In this document: positions 6,424 through 18,135 of the stretch, one piece after another
Layout of the letters: each line of letters begins with the position of its first letter
How positions within the stretch are numbered: the stretch's first letter is position 1
Source of the DNA: Branchinecta lynchi
Taxonomy: Eukaryota > Arthropoda > Branchiopoda > Anostraca > Branchinectidae
Reading direction: 5' to 3'
Assembly: GCA_023053575.1 (NCBI GenBank)
Contig: JAKZAP010000003.1
Location: 720,561 to 784,560, forward strand
Length of the DNA stretch: 64,000 nt
Translations under genes and position numbers: made by a program
Notes under the pieces: model-generated
Seen by the model: only the letters and a program-made list of their open reading frames with translations
What the model was told of the DNA's origin: nothing
The model's database searches: none

Positions 6424-8830
6424 ACGATTGAAAAGGATAAAGTTCAACTGTCTGCAAAGTTAATTTAGTCGCTTCTTCCTATATTATTTTGTTGTTGTTT
6501 TTACAACGCTGAAGAATACCTTTTGATCATATGATTATTTTTTTTACAACATCCCGTTTAAAAAGCTTCGATAAGTTGACAACTTCAGCATTAAGCGACA
6601 GCGAAGAAACAAACCAGTTTGAAAGTTTTAAGGGGTTGACAACTTCAGTAGTAACGTACGCACTGAAACCAAAAATAGGCGATATCAGTTGTGAGACATG
6701 TAGGGGACATGTATGCAACAGTCAACTGTCGGCTCATTATCATCTTCGGCAATGAGGGGTTTGCAGCTTTTGCTACTTGGTGCACCTGTTATCTGTTTCC
6801 GGTGTATTCGATAGTAAGAACAATTTGGTTCCCAATTGTAAGACATGCAAGGGGCTTCTAAGTAATAAGCGGCTGTTTTGCTACAATCATCTTCAGGGAC
6901 GAGGAGTTTACAACTTCTGCTCGCTGGTGTACCTATTATTTTTATCCGGTGGTGAACTTGATGTCTATCGCGGGAGAGAGACTTGTAAGTAAGAATCGGT
7001 TCACGAGGGGCTAGAACTTTTGTAAATTGGTGCACATTGTATTCGATTTCTATAAACCTGACGGTAGAAAGTTTGTATCGATGGTCTATCGCTGTAACCT
7101 AGGATTAACTTTTTACGCAACGGGTACAAACGATAATGTAGAACAATGAGGTAGTTTCGTAATAGTTAATAGTGTCATCTACGGTATTTTAATCCTGAAA
7201 AGTTACGGATAGCTTTATAATACCAACAAGATTATATAAGATAGGTAGAATTTTTTTTCACGACGGCAATCGATAGCCGCTGATGAGCTGATCAAAGTAT
7301 ATGTCATCCATTTTTTGGTACAAAAACTCCTTCATGAGATACGCCAGTTCGAAAGTTGCAAGGGGTTGACAACTTCAGTAGTAAGGTACTCACTGAAACC
7401 AAAAATAGGCGATACCAGTTCTGAGACATGTAGGGGATTTGTACGCGACAGTCGACTGTTAGCTCATAATCATCTTCGGCAATGAGGGGTTTGCAGCTTT
7501 CGCTAGTTGGCGTACCTGTCATTTGATGGTAAGAACAATTTGGTTCCCAATTGTAAGACATGCAAGGGACTTGTAAGTAATAACCTGCTCTTATGCTACA
7601 AAACTCTTCAGCGATGAGGGGTTTGCAACTTTTGCAAGCCGGTGTACCCATGTTCTATCGCTGTAACCTAGGATTTACCGTTTACGCAACGGGTACAAAT
7701 GATAATGTTAAACAAGGTAGTTTCGTAATAATTAATAGTGTCATCTATGGTATTTTAATCCTGAAAAGTTACGGATAGCTTTATAATACCAACTAGATTA
7801 TATAGGATATTGTTCCAAGTTTTCATCCGTCACGATGTCTACGATTGAAAAGGATAAAGTTCAACTGACTGCAAAGTCAATTTAGTCCCTTTTTCCGATA
7901 TTCTTTTGTTATGGTTAGGGCAATCGATAGCACTTGATGACCTGAGCTAAGTATATGTCATCCATTTTTTTTTTTACAAAAATCCTTCATGAGATAAACC
8001 CGTTTGAAAGTTTCAAGGGGTTGACAACTTCAGGAGTAACGTACACACTGAAACCAAAAAATAGGCGATACCAGCTGTCAGACATGTACGGGACTTGTAA
8101 GCAACAGTCGACTGTAAGCAACAGTCGACTGTTAGCTCATAATCATCTTCGACAATGAGGAGTTGGCAGCTTTTGCTAGTTGGTATATCTGTTATTTGTT
8201 TCAGGTGTATTCGATGGTAAGAACAATTTTGCTCCCAATTGTAAGACATGCATGGGACTTGTAAGTAATAATCGGCTTTTATGCTATAATCATTTTCAGC
8301 GATGAGGTGAATTTGATGTCAATCACGGGAGAAGGACTTGTAAGTAAGAATCGGTTCACGAGGGGCTAGAAATTTTTGAAAATTGGTGTACATTGTATTC
8401 GATTTCTGTAAATATGACGGTAAGAAAGTTTGTATCGATGGTCTATCACTATAACCTAGGATTAACTGTTTACGCAACGCGTACAAACGATACGGTAATG
8501 TAAAACAATATGGTAGTTTTGTAATAATTAATAGTGTTATCTATCGTATTTTAATCCTGAAACGTTACGGATAGCTTTATAATACCAACTAGATTATATA
8601 AGATATTGTTCCAAGTTTTCATCCGTCACGATATCTACGATTGAAAAGGATAAAGTTCAACTGACCGCCGAGCCAATTTATTCCCTTCTTCCGATATTGT
8701 TTTGTTGTTGGTTTTACAACGCTAAAGAACAGCTTTTGATCATGTGATTATTCTTTTTAGAACACACCGTTTTAAAAGCTTCGATAAGTTGACAATTTCA
8801 GCATTTAACCGACAGCGAAGAAACAAAACC
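6424..8830. repeat. Complex degenerate repeat array
   Basis: Several modules recur in the same order. 'GATTGAAAAGGATAAAGTTC' occurs at about 6427, 7843 and 8639. 'GGGGTTGACAACTTCAG' occurs at about 6631, 7360 and 8017. The block from 'CTATCGCTGTAACCTAGGAT' occurs at about 7084 and 7655, with a variant at 8444. The first 180 bases (6424-6605) recur at 8636-8825. Short ORFs inside are by-products of the repeat. No coding or terminal signature was identified. Confidence 0.8.
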
Positions 8831-8930
8831 AAAGTGTTGCTCTCGCAACACTTTAGTCGGCGAAGCCGGACAAAGGTTGCCGCAACACTTCACGTTGCCC
8901 GGGCAACGTAGGTCTAGTTTTCTGTTCAAA

Positions 8931-9042
8931 GGCCCTGATCCGACCCAAACCACCACCAGGGCCAGATTTCTCATAAGGCCAACCTAGGCCCTGATCCGAC
9001 CCAAACCACCACCAGGGCCAGATTTCTCATAAGGCCAACCTA
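8931..9042. repeat. 56-bp perfect tandem duplication
   Basis: The unit beginning GGCCCTGATCCGACCCAAAC occurs at 8931 and again at 8987. Just upstream (8838-8910) are short GC-rich inverted repeats built on GTTGC/GCAAC. Confidence 0.85.
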
Positions 9043-9479
9043 GGTCTAGGCCGCAGCAGTTAGGGGGCGTATATAGCTGCAGAAGACATGATGTTTTCTG
9101 ATCCTTCAGTTACTATTTTGAAGGCCGTATCAAATACTGATAACGGTAAACGTATTTCATCCATACCCCAGAGCGAGAAGTAGTTGAAATTTCTCTCTTG
9201 ACGTAACAAGAAAAAATGTTAGACGACAAACAGCATAGGGCGCAAAAATGCGTAAATCCGGTTGCGAATAGCCTACTTGTTGCGTAGGGTCAACATGAAT
9301 GGTCGGCGAAATCAGATTTTCAGCAATGACGTTAATTTTTTTTTCTGAATGTGCAATGCGAATATGCGATAACTTAACCGTTTAAATGAAAATAAAAAGC
9401 TAGAAGCTCATATGGTACTTGCAAGATGCGTCAGAGGATGAAAGTGGGAATTTTTATAGGTTGATTTGATAGTAATCCT

Positions 9480-10045
9480 TTGTAAGGCAAACCTGTGTAA
9501 GGCACGAATGATCACGAGCTCTTGGTGATTATAAAATGTATAGTTTGGTCAAAAGTTTTTTTTTTGCATTTTGCAGTGATGACTGATAGTAAGCACTTTA
9601 AGAGGGCTAAGAATTTTGTTTATAAGCAAAACCCTTGAGGCACAAATAATCGTGGACCCTTTGAGATAATAGGAATATATCTTTTGGTAAAACTTATTTC
9701 TTCCACTTTGCGGTTAGGATTCGCAATTCAAATCGCTGGAAAGTCATATTTGACAGTGCAAAACGGATACGTCAGCTGAATTTTTATTAGATCTATATTC
9801 CGGCCGTTCTTGACAAGGGTCCTCTTCAGGCTCAAAGGCGCTCAAGTTGGAAAAACGAACTTGTGGAAAAACAAACTATATTTTCTAGCTTAGCGTTCCA
9901 TATCTGTCTTCTTGAATTCCTTTGTGAGAGAAAATCCATTTGTAACCCAAAACCTTCAGGCACAAATGTTCATGGGCCCTTGGGGATCTGGAAAATCTAT
10001 CGTTTGCTCAGAACTATTTTTTGCCCTTTGCGGTTATAATGTGCA
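9480..10045. repeat. Three diverged copies of a ~95-bp motif
   Basis: Blocks at about 9485-9590, 9630-9725 and 9945-10040 share the order 'AAxCC.T.AGGCAC(A)AA', 'GGRCCCTTGG', 'TTTGGTxAAA' and 'CxxTTTGCGGTT'. No gene is present in 9060-10060. Confidence 0.5.
9795..9829 (-). other. Hammerhead-like motif copy 1 (degenerate)
   Basis: On the minus strand CTGAAGA is followed by a CCCTT-type hairpin and then GGAA in place of GAAA. See the copies at 29151, 39713 and 54724. Confidence 0.25.
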
Positions 10046-10069
10046 CTTTAAGGAGGCGGACAGGGGAAC

Positions 10070-10620
10070 TGACCATTTCTAAGTTAATCTGCTCGGGTCC
10101 CTATTACGCATGCCAAGTTTCATCGTCCTAGACCGCCTAGAAGTACCTGAACCCCGTACCACCGGAATTCCGGAACCCCCCTTCAGCTCCCACACAGCAA
10201 TCAAATCCGGTCCAGTTCTGTCAATGATGTACCTAGAGCTCTTACTTTTCTTCCCACCAAGCTTTATCCCGATCGCTCAGCTCTAACCGTGTAACGAGAT
10301 TTCCGGTTTCCCCCTTCCCACATTTTTCGGATCCTGTCCGTACTTGAAATGGCACATCTGCGTACACTATCGAATATCAAGTTTCATTAAGATTTGATGA
10401 CCCGTTCGAAATTTAGGCATGCCAGTAAATTCTGCCTCCCCCCCCTCCCCCCACGATGGCTGGATCGGGCAAATGACTACTTCCAGGTTAATCTGGTTGG
10501 GTCTCTATGACTGGCAAGTTCCATAGTCCTAGCCGAGGTCCTAGCACATCTGGAAGAACCCTAACTCGCAAACGCAGGACCGACCGACCGACGGAATTGC
10601 GATCGGTAGGTATATTGCAC
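10070..10620. repeat. Dispersed repeat family B
   Basis: Blocks such as 'GCCAAGTTTCATCGTCCTAG', a poly-C run and a 'CGACCGACCGACGGAA' end recur at 47400-47770. The reverse complement recurs inside the two hAT-type elements (about 29950-30950 and 54500-55030). It is non-coding. Confidence 0.65.
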
Positions 10621-10665
10621 TTGGCCGAAGGGCAAAAAACAGGAACTCACAAGTGTAATGCATGC

Positions 10666-11626
10666 TAACAAGACCAAAGGTTTTGATGGGAACCCTCGTG
10701 GGAACCCAAAATCCAATATTTGATCCAGACAATTGTGTCTTGTTTTCGCCAGGTCCAGTCTTTGCACCAGATTAAGGCCAAATAGCTAATCATCTGAGAA
10801 AACCAAGTTCAGATAAGGATTCATCATGTGTGTTTACCCCTATAAGTCATATCTATTTTGACGAAAACTTCCTGCCTTACTTCTGCCAATTTTCCGGTTT
10901 CGGCCGAATTCCCGAACTACTTGTACGGTGAAAAAAGAAAGCTAAAAACGAATTCAGCGCATCTTCTTTCATCGAACATCTAATCAACTTCAAATAAAAT
11001 TTAACTTATAACAAATTTTCCGGTTCCAGCCGGACTCCGGGCGAACTATACGTCCGGGTAAAAAATGATTGTCATGGATTCAGCATCTCTGCTTACCCCT
11101 AAACCGGATATCTAATCAACTACAAATAAAACTTTTACTTTTAACAAATTTTCCGGTTTTGGCCGGATTCCGGACGAACTACTTGTCCGGGTAGAAAACA
11201 ATTTTCACATAAGGTTTCAGCATGCCTTTTACCCCTAAATAGAACATCTAATCAACGTCAAATAAAACTTCTACTTTTAACAAACTTTCCGGTTTTTGCT
11301 GGATCCCGGACGAACTACTTGTCCGGCGAGAAAATGATTTTCATTATCGTGTTCAGAATGTCTTCTTACCCCACAATCGACTATCACATTAGCTGTTTCA
11401 AAATATTTTGTTTGCCCCTTAATTTGAACCCTGCCCCACCACTAAATATAGGGCTACAAAGCCTATCTACGAACTTGACCTTGCACTTGACCAAACAATC
11501 CTCATACCAAGTTTCATCAAAATATTTCATTCCCTTCGAGAGTTACCGTGCTCACAGACGGACGGACAGACGGACAACTTTTGTGATATAGGTATCCCTC
11601 CACTTACATTTTTGGGATCCCAAAAA
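10666..11626 (+). mobile_element. Repeat family A, long copy
   Basis: It begins near 'AGACCAAAGGTTTTGATGGG' and ends at the palindrome TTTGGGATCCCAAA. The interior is a tandem array of roughly 115-120 bp units built around 'TTTTCCGGTTTxGxCCGGATTCC', 'GAACTACTTGTCCGG' and 'TTCAGCATGTCTTCTTACCCC'. It encodes no protein. The superfamily is unknown; see the other copies at 36764, 41790, 46911, 51640, 60658 and 62190. Confidence 0.8.
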
Positions 11627-12467
11627 CGGGCTGAACAGGGGAGAGCTTTTAATATATTCCTTATAAATTGTTGTATATTATTTCTTATAATATTATGCAT
11701 ATACTAAATATTTATGCGAAATATTTCTTCGAGTGATGTATACTTTTCTTTTCTACTTTACGGTCAAGTTGCTTTGCAGTCGGGGTAAAAAAATGTACCC
11801 CTCTTCAACCCTCATTCTGTGATTTTACTCTTTATAACCGGAAGATGTAGGATTATGTCGTCCATCTTGGCAGGGAACGTTAATTTGTGTTTGACCGGAA
11901 CAAAAAAACGAATTTCACAACCTAGATACTTTGGCCTGAAATTTGGTGTAGACTACGCATGCGTGTGATACTGCCGCAGTCTGGAACCTCCTTTTGCGTT
12001 TTTGCGCAAGCATCAGAGACCAAACCGACACGACGCACAATTGCCGAGACACTTGCAAGTTTCTTAATACTTCCGGTTTTACCCGACACGGAATTTGAGA
12101 CTGCCGCCCCCCCCCCCCCTCCCAAATCCAAATTCATATCCCTTATCCACCCTATACTGGAAGATGTAGGCCGAGTGTTTGTTTAGATAATAAGTGTTTG
12201 TTTAGATAATAAGGCAAAATAAAGTGCAAAAGTGAACGATAGCGCAGTCGCTAAACAGTAGAAGTATGTTTATTTGAACAGTTACTTAAACATGAACAGT
12301 GTAGTTTTGGGCTAAATGGTAGAATGAAGATCCAAATACCTATTCAGGTTTTTCATAGGCCCTTAATTACCTACTTAGGCTAACTGGTAGTTAGCTTTAG
12401 ACACAGCAAATGCATGAAAATGGCAAAGTTAAAAGTCAACAAACGTTCAAACAAGCATAGCTCTACT
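11627..12467. other. Non-coding sequence
   Basis: AT-rich DNA with a C-tract at about 12106-12120. I see no gene, and the short ORFs here lack any domain. Confidence 0.5.
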
Positions 12468-12646
12468 CAGGGCTGTATCCAGGGGGGGGGGGGGGGGGTA
12501 AGGGGTTGACCCCCCCCCCCCCCGAAACATACAAAAATAAATTATTTTATAGGCTTTTCCCTTTAATCTATATCTTTTTTTTTTACTTTTTTTGTCCGAC
12601 CCGCAGGACCCCCCCCCCCCGAAATAAATTCCTGGATACGGGCCTG
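12468..12646. mobile_element. hAT-type MITE, 179 bp
   Basis: Ends are CAGGGCTGTATCCAGG and CCTGGATACGGGCCTG. The flanks are gctctact (12460-12467) and cctctact (12647-12654), an 8-bp target duplication with one mismatch. G- and C-homopolymer tracts fill the subterminal regions. Confidence 0.85.
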
Positions 12647-12654
12647 CCTCTACT

Positions 12655-13315
12655 GTACTTTCGCATTGACAATTGTTTACGTACATTTCCAGTTTTATTA
12701 TAAGGAATTTCTACGTTTAGTAACAGTCTAGGGACTTTAGTTCCCCTCTACAAACAAACGATATTTTCTTCCACCGTCTATTGACAAGAACTGGAGATAT
12801 TCATCTTAGGCTTCTCCGAATAGCTTCATCGATCCATTCTCCGTATGTGAAGGCTTTCAGCAAAATTTCCTATTCTCTTTCTACTTGATAATATTTCCAT
12901 ACCTGCCAGGTTCCAAGTCCAATAATAGGAAATTTCTGACCATTTTTAAACTCGAGATGTTCCTTGAAGGACATATTCATAAATTATCGAGTTTCTTCAC
13001 AATTTACACAGACTTATCCTTAGACGAATCCTCCACAACTGACATTAACTTCCCATAGCGGCCGGTTTAAGTACGTTGTTTTCAGTGGGTGACATGACAA
13101 CGCAAGCCCAATATTATCAAAATTCACGATGCAAAAGAAAGAATGCCTGATAGGTATGATGATGCAGCTTTTTTAAGTTAGAAAAGTTATAAAGCATACT
13201 GCAAGTCATCGTTATAGGAGAGTTTGTCACTGCCTGAGGTGGCTGACCACTTGGCTGATGCGTTGGCAAGTCACATTTGGCTATTACCAAATAGTTTACA
13301 AAAAGTTCCCTTCAA
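12655..13315. other. Non-coding sequence
   Basis: No gene or clear repeat is seen. The tRNA-Leu gene follows at 13316. Confidence 0.4.
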
Positions 13316-13397
13316 GGTAGCGTGGCCGAGTGGTCTAAGGCGCTGGTTTTAGGCACCAGTCTCTTCGGAGGCGAGGGTTCGAATCCCTCCGCTGCCA
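13316..13397 (+). tRNA. tRNA-Leu (anticodon TAG)
   Basis: An 82-nt sequence with acceptor arms GGTAGCG/CGCTGCC (one G-U pair) and discriminator A. The anticodon stem CTGGT/ACCAG encloses loop TTTAGGC (anticodon TAG). It has a class II variable arm (TCTCTTCGGAGG-type) and GGTTCGAATCC in the T arm. A TTTTT pol III terminator follows within a few bases. All stems pair, so it looks functional. The minus-strand ORF across it is the well-known spurious antisense tRNA-Leu ORF. Confidence 0.97.
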
Positions 13398-13543
13398 CTT
13401 TTTGCGTTTCCTCTCTTGTTTTTTCAAGGCATAAAGGCAGATTAGGCCTATAAAGACAAACTGTATACAAATAAATTTCGTAGTGGTACAGCATAATCTA
13501 AATCAAACAAACTGTACATGTTCTGAATCCTGTTTTTGTGGGC

Positions 13544-13623
13544 TATCGAACGGTGTGTTCTTAATTTTTTTAAACTTACCTATTTTTCAGAAGTTTAAAA
13601 AAATTAAAATACACCATTCGATA
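13544..13623. repeat. Long-stem hairpin (80 bp)
   Basis: The left arm beginning TATCGAACGGTGTGTTCTTA pairs with the right arm ending ACACCATTCGATA. The stem is about 31 bp, with few mismatches and a ~13-bp loop. It could be a tiny MITE or a pre-miRNA-like hairpin. Confidence 0.75.
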
Positions 13624-14059
13624 AAAAACTTCCAGCAAACTACTTAAGTTTATTATTTTGAAAGATAAGCTCCTTACCAATCGTTTGAGCTATTAAAACT
13701 TCAAAAATTTAGTTTTAAGAATTTCTGGATTTTCTTAAAGCAGAGCATCCACGTTTTCATCAGAAGAAGAGCGAAAAATAAGTAATTATCTATTGTCGTA
13801 ACTGAACAGTGACGAAGCCACAACCTCTTGTCGAAAATTACATACGATATTGGCTATTTTCCCTCGTACTACGTTCTTCTGTCTTCGATAACAAGCAAAT
13901 TGACACCACGGGTCTTCCTAACCAATTAGCTACCAATAAATAATCATCGTAACACCTGTGAGTGTCGACAAAAACCAACCACGGTAAAATATAGATGTTA
14001 GGGTGGAGAGAAATACCGTATTTGATCCAAAATCTCAAGAATAAGAATGGATATATGGA

Positions 14060-14575
14060 ATGGATTTGAGGCTAAATATGTCGAAAATGTCTTCGAGAAT
14101 ACCTCAAACGTCTTCGCGGAATCGGTGTTAATATTCGAGAATCGATACAAAGTCTTCTAGAAACTACAAAAAGGATTCGAGAAAAGATGAAAAGTATTCG
14201 AGAATGTTTTAAAAGTATTTGACATTTAAATTGAAATTTCGAGAATTACATAAATGTACTAGAGAATGACAAAAAAGTTTTCCAGGATTTTTATTTTTTG
14301 AATTCTCGAATGTATTTTTGACAGATTCTCGAATACATTTGTGTCAGACTCGAGTTCTTTATTTCATTTTAAAAGTCAAAAATAATATAAATTCTGGAAT
14401 ACTTTTATCTGTTCTCGAATACCTTTGTAGTTTCTCGAAGACCTAAAAATAATCTCGAAAATCTTTCGTCGATTCTCGAATACAAACACCGATTCCTCGA
14501 AGACGTTTAAGGGACTCTCGAATACATTTCGGGGATTCTCGAATACATTTTCAACGAATTTTAGCCTCAAATCCA
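14060..14575. mobile_element. Foldback element with TCGAGAAT repeats, 516 bp
   Basis: Termini ATGGATTTGAGGCTAAA and TTTAGCCTCAAATCCAT are inverted repeats. The arms are filled with the short palindrome-like unit TTCTCGAA(TAC) in mirrored orientation. It encodes no protein. Confidence 0.75.
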
Positions 14576-15989
14576 TCCTACACAGATGAAATGATTGGGG
14601 AAGTGTATAAGGTAGATTGGTAGTAGGGATTGGTCCACTCCAGGTCCTTTATCATCAGCAGGGTTGCCACCGCCATGGATTTATCCATGAAAACATGGAT
14701 TTTCCTACCCCTGCCATGTACATTGGAAGTGCCATGGATTTCCATGGATTTGCTTTCAAAAAACATGTATTCATCGTGAAATCATGGATTTTGCTTCGAA
14801 ATCATGAGTTTTACCTTTTTCACACGGGATAAAATACATTTGAATCTCTCCCTTCCGATGCAGAATCTCCGGGTACGTGCGGAAGAACGGAAGAAACGGT
14901 GTCACAGCTGCGCTGACTCGGGATTTGCTGCGCGGGACTCGGGATTTGCTCCTTCTTCCCGAGAATCACTGGCGTGTTTTGGACTTAGTCATATAGAGTA
15001 TTGCCGTCGCTCTTAAACAGCAAAAACTATATACACTTGGAGCGTGTCCGAAAGCTTATTTTACGAAAAAGGCTGCCAGAAATGCAGCATTAATAGTTAC
15101 GTTTTTGTCTCTGTTCTGTTCGCTGTTTTCTTTCTGTTTTATGCTGCATTTCAAGTCCGAAAGATGCTCTCGTCGTTTCTTCGTTGAACTTCAATAAGAG
15201 TCGCCATTTCGTTCGTCCCTCTTCATCATTAATATTCAAAATCAGCCGCTGATCGTCCAAATAGGCCCGTATTTTCAACGCGGTCACCAATTTACCGTGT
15301 TCTTCAAAACTGTTTTTTTTTTAAACTGTGTTAACTAGACCATTGGAAACAACATAGCTGATTCAGTTTTATGTTAAATTGTGCGAAGTGTTAGATGACG
15401 ACATGAGCACCATCTAACAGGTAGATTACTTTTAACTTTCTGAGTTCCTGCTTTCTTCATGCAGAAGCCATACACCTCGCCATACACAAAACTGGGCCCA
15501 AAAATTATAAAAATGTAGTTAGCACAGTTTTGAAGAACACGGTATAATTGGGATAAATAAATTCTTTCGAGTGTGACCTTCGGCGGCTCTGGGACAGGAA
15601 ACAGATTGTAGCTCCGGGAATTTGGTCGAACTTGAGCAGTTTCAGGTCAATCCAGTTTAAATTCTGTCAGACAAAGGTGAACATAAGATTTTTTATCAAG
15701 CTTCCCAGGATTACTTTATAAGTTTGGAAAAAGGTAGAATTGTTTCAGTAATTTACTAATTTCCACAATGTCTGTTATAATTTATGTCTGATATTTGTTT
15801 TTTTTTTTTTTTTTCTTGGAAAAATAATAATTAAGGTGTTTTTCCAGTTACCACACACTGAAAAGAACACCGTGTTGTATTACTATGGAATGATTGCAGT
15901 CTACTTTCTTATTTTTCGATACCATCAAAAATATTTATAGTAAGTCTATTTGTTGTTTTTTACTTGAAATAGCCGAGTTAACTGAAATT

Positions 15990-18135
15990 TCTAACTATTT
16001 ATTTAGGAATTTGTGCCACTTTTGAAGTCTAAAGACTACAAGACACCTAAATTCCCAAGTTGAGGAATTTCATGGTAAAATTAATGAAAAATTTCTTGAG
16101 TGCTTCCCTGAGCGTAAAACAAAATTTTGTTCTAGTGATAAACCGTATGTAAATTCAAAAATAAAGCGACTAATTAAGCGTAAATTACACCTTATTCGAA
16201 AAGATCATAAAGAACAAGCAAAAAAATTGGCAAATGAAATTAAGTGGAAAATAAAAGAAGCACAGGCTAATTATTACAAAAATGAGGTGGATCATCTTTT
16301 GGAGTCCAAGCCTTCGCAGTTCTTCAGTAAAGTTAAAAGTCTGACTGGAAAAAGTTCTCAACCAGTTGACTTCATGAAGGAGGAGCCACCAGAGAAAACT
16401 GCGAATGATTTAAATGCCCATTTCGCTGCAGTTGTGCAGTCTTATCCATCTCTTCCACCTGAAGACCCTACACAAAATTTAACTGCTCCTTCAACTGATA
16501 ATTTAATGCCTGATATTTCTTTGTCAAGTGTAACCCGTAAACTTTCTAAGTTAAAAAGAACTTCTGTTGCTCCTTTTGATATTCCAATTGTTCTCGTTAA
16601 AGCATTTGCTAAAGAATTAGCTTTACCCCTTCAGATAATATACAATAACATAACGCGAACAGGTTATTTTCCAAAGAAATGGAAGAAAGGTTTTATCACC
16701 CCCATTCCGAAGAAAGGAGCACCTAATGATTTCTCTGGTGTACGGCCGATCACAGTTACATCAATTTTCAGCAGAATTTACGAAAGTTTTGTTGCCACAT
16801 GGCTTAAAGAATATCTTTTAAAAGTAACTGATCGAAAGCAGTTTGGTAACATTCCTAAGTGTTCGACAGTCCATTACCTAGTTAATTTGATTGATTTTAT
16901 TTTAAAACATCTAGATGAACCTGGCAAATGGATAAATTTAATTGCAATTGATTTTAAAAAGGCATTTGACCTTGTTGACCATAAAATTCTTTTGGAAAAA
17001 ATGGTGGAAAAAAATATACCCGATTTTATCGTCAAAATCATCAAGAGCTTCTTGACAAATAGAGAGCAAATTGTAAAGTATAAAGGCCATTTTTCTACTT
17101 CTTCACCAGTTTTTTGTGGAGTTCCACAAGGAACTGTGATCGGTCCGCTGTGCTTCCTCCTCATGATAAATGAAATTGCTGCTGGGCTGGAGGACAGATG
17201 GAAATACGTTGACGATCTGTCCCTAGCGGAAGTCGTATCTGAGGATTTCAAAAGTAACGCTGCCGGTTTCATCGACCAGGTTACCTCAGAGGCGACTGAA
17301 ATGAATATGGTCGTGAATAAAGATAAGTGCTCGGTTACGACCTTTTCTTTTCTTAGAAAAACTCGGCCGTCTTTCGAACCTCCTATCGACTCTGGGCTCA
17401 TCAGGGATAAAATAACGCTACTAGGTGTAGTGATCTCTTCTGACCTTTCATGGCATGAAAATACAAAGACGTTTGTAAAGAAAGCTAACAGCGCAATTCA
17501 AATGCTAAAAACACTGAAAAAGTTTCGGGTTCCTAAGGACAAGCTAAAGCTAATGTTTTGCTCTTTCATCCGACCCTTAGTCGAATATGCTTGTCCGGTT
17601 TGGCACTTTGCTCTTACCCAAGACGAAACTGATAAAATAGAGCGAGTTCAGAAGAGATCGCTGCAAATTATCTATGGCGGTTCCCCCCTACCATACTCTT
17701 TTTACCTCAAAGAATTTAAAATTGAATCCCTTTCTTCCCGCCGCGAAAAACTATGCCGCAACTTTGGCTCATCCCTTCTCCAGCATCCCATGTACCGTTC
17801 ATTCCTTCCCCCACCCTTTGTTCCTGTAAGATCTCGTCCCCCCCGAGAAGTGGCTGAAAAGGTTCCCAAACTGATCCCAATCTACTGTAACACTATGCGC
17901 TACAGTAGAAGCTTTGTGCCGAGCTTCGTAAAGCAGTACAATGCTCTTTAGCATTGTTTTGCCTTGTTACCTTTTTTTTACTTTTAAATTATATGTTGAC
18001 AATTTATTTTATCTTATTTATGACTTTATTTATGACTACAAAAACATCGTATTTGGGCCCTGCCCACGAGAGATATGTTTTGCTTTATTATTAAATAAAT
18101 TGAATTTGAAAATTGAAATAAATTTGACTTTGACA
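15990..18135 (+). mobile_element. 5'-truncated CR1/L2-like LINE copy
   Basis: It contains the RT and C-terminal part of ORF2 but no endonuclease domain. The 3' end is AT-rich with AATAAATTGAATTTG-type tail repeats. It is inserted within the 3-bp-TSD element. Confidence 0.8.
16227..17951 (+). pseudogene. LINE ORF2 fragment: reverse transcriptase
   Basis: The 574-residue reading shows RT motifs in order: PIPKKG, FSGVRPITVTSIFSRIYE, IAIDFKKAFDLVDH, GVPQGTVIGPLCF and the catalytic YVDD (in KYVDDLSLAEV). The C-terminal 'RPLVEYACPVWHFALTQDETDKIERVQKRSLQIIYG' and '..YSRSFVPSFVKQYN' are typical of this group. The same frame is open back to 16026 and reads like LINE protein there, so the nominal TTG start is not real. 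The endonuclease is missing. It is clearly related to the fuller copy at 42498-45698. Confidence 0.9.

Noticed and set aside
6531..8249. Six or seven short ORFs with similar products
   Set aside because: The similarity arises from the repeat array. They lie on both strands with no start context or domains.
13312..13494. 60-codon minus-strand ORF with FEPSPPKRLVPKTSALDHSATLP
   Set aside because: It is the antisense translation of the tRNA-Leu gene, a well-known annotation artefact.
16874..17401. 175-codon minus-strand ORF
   Set aside because: A shadow of the LINE reverse transcriptase frame on the + strand, with no domain of its own.
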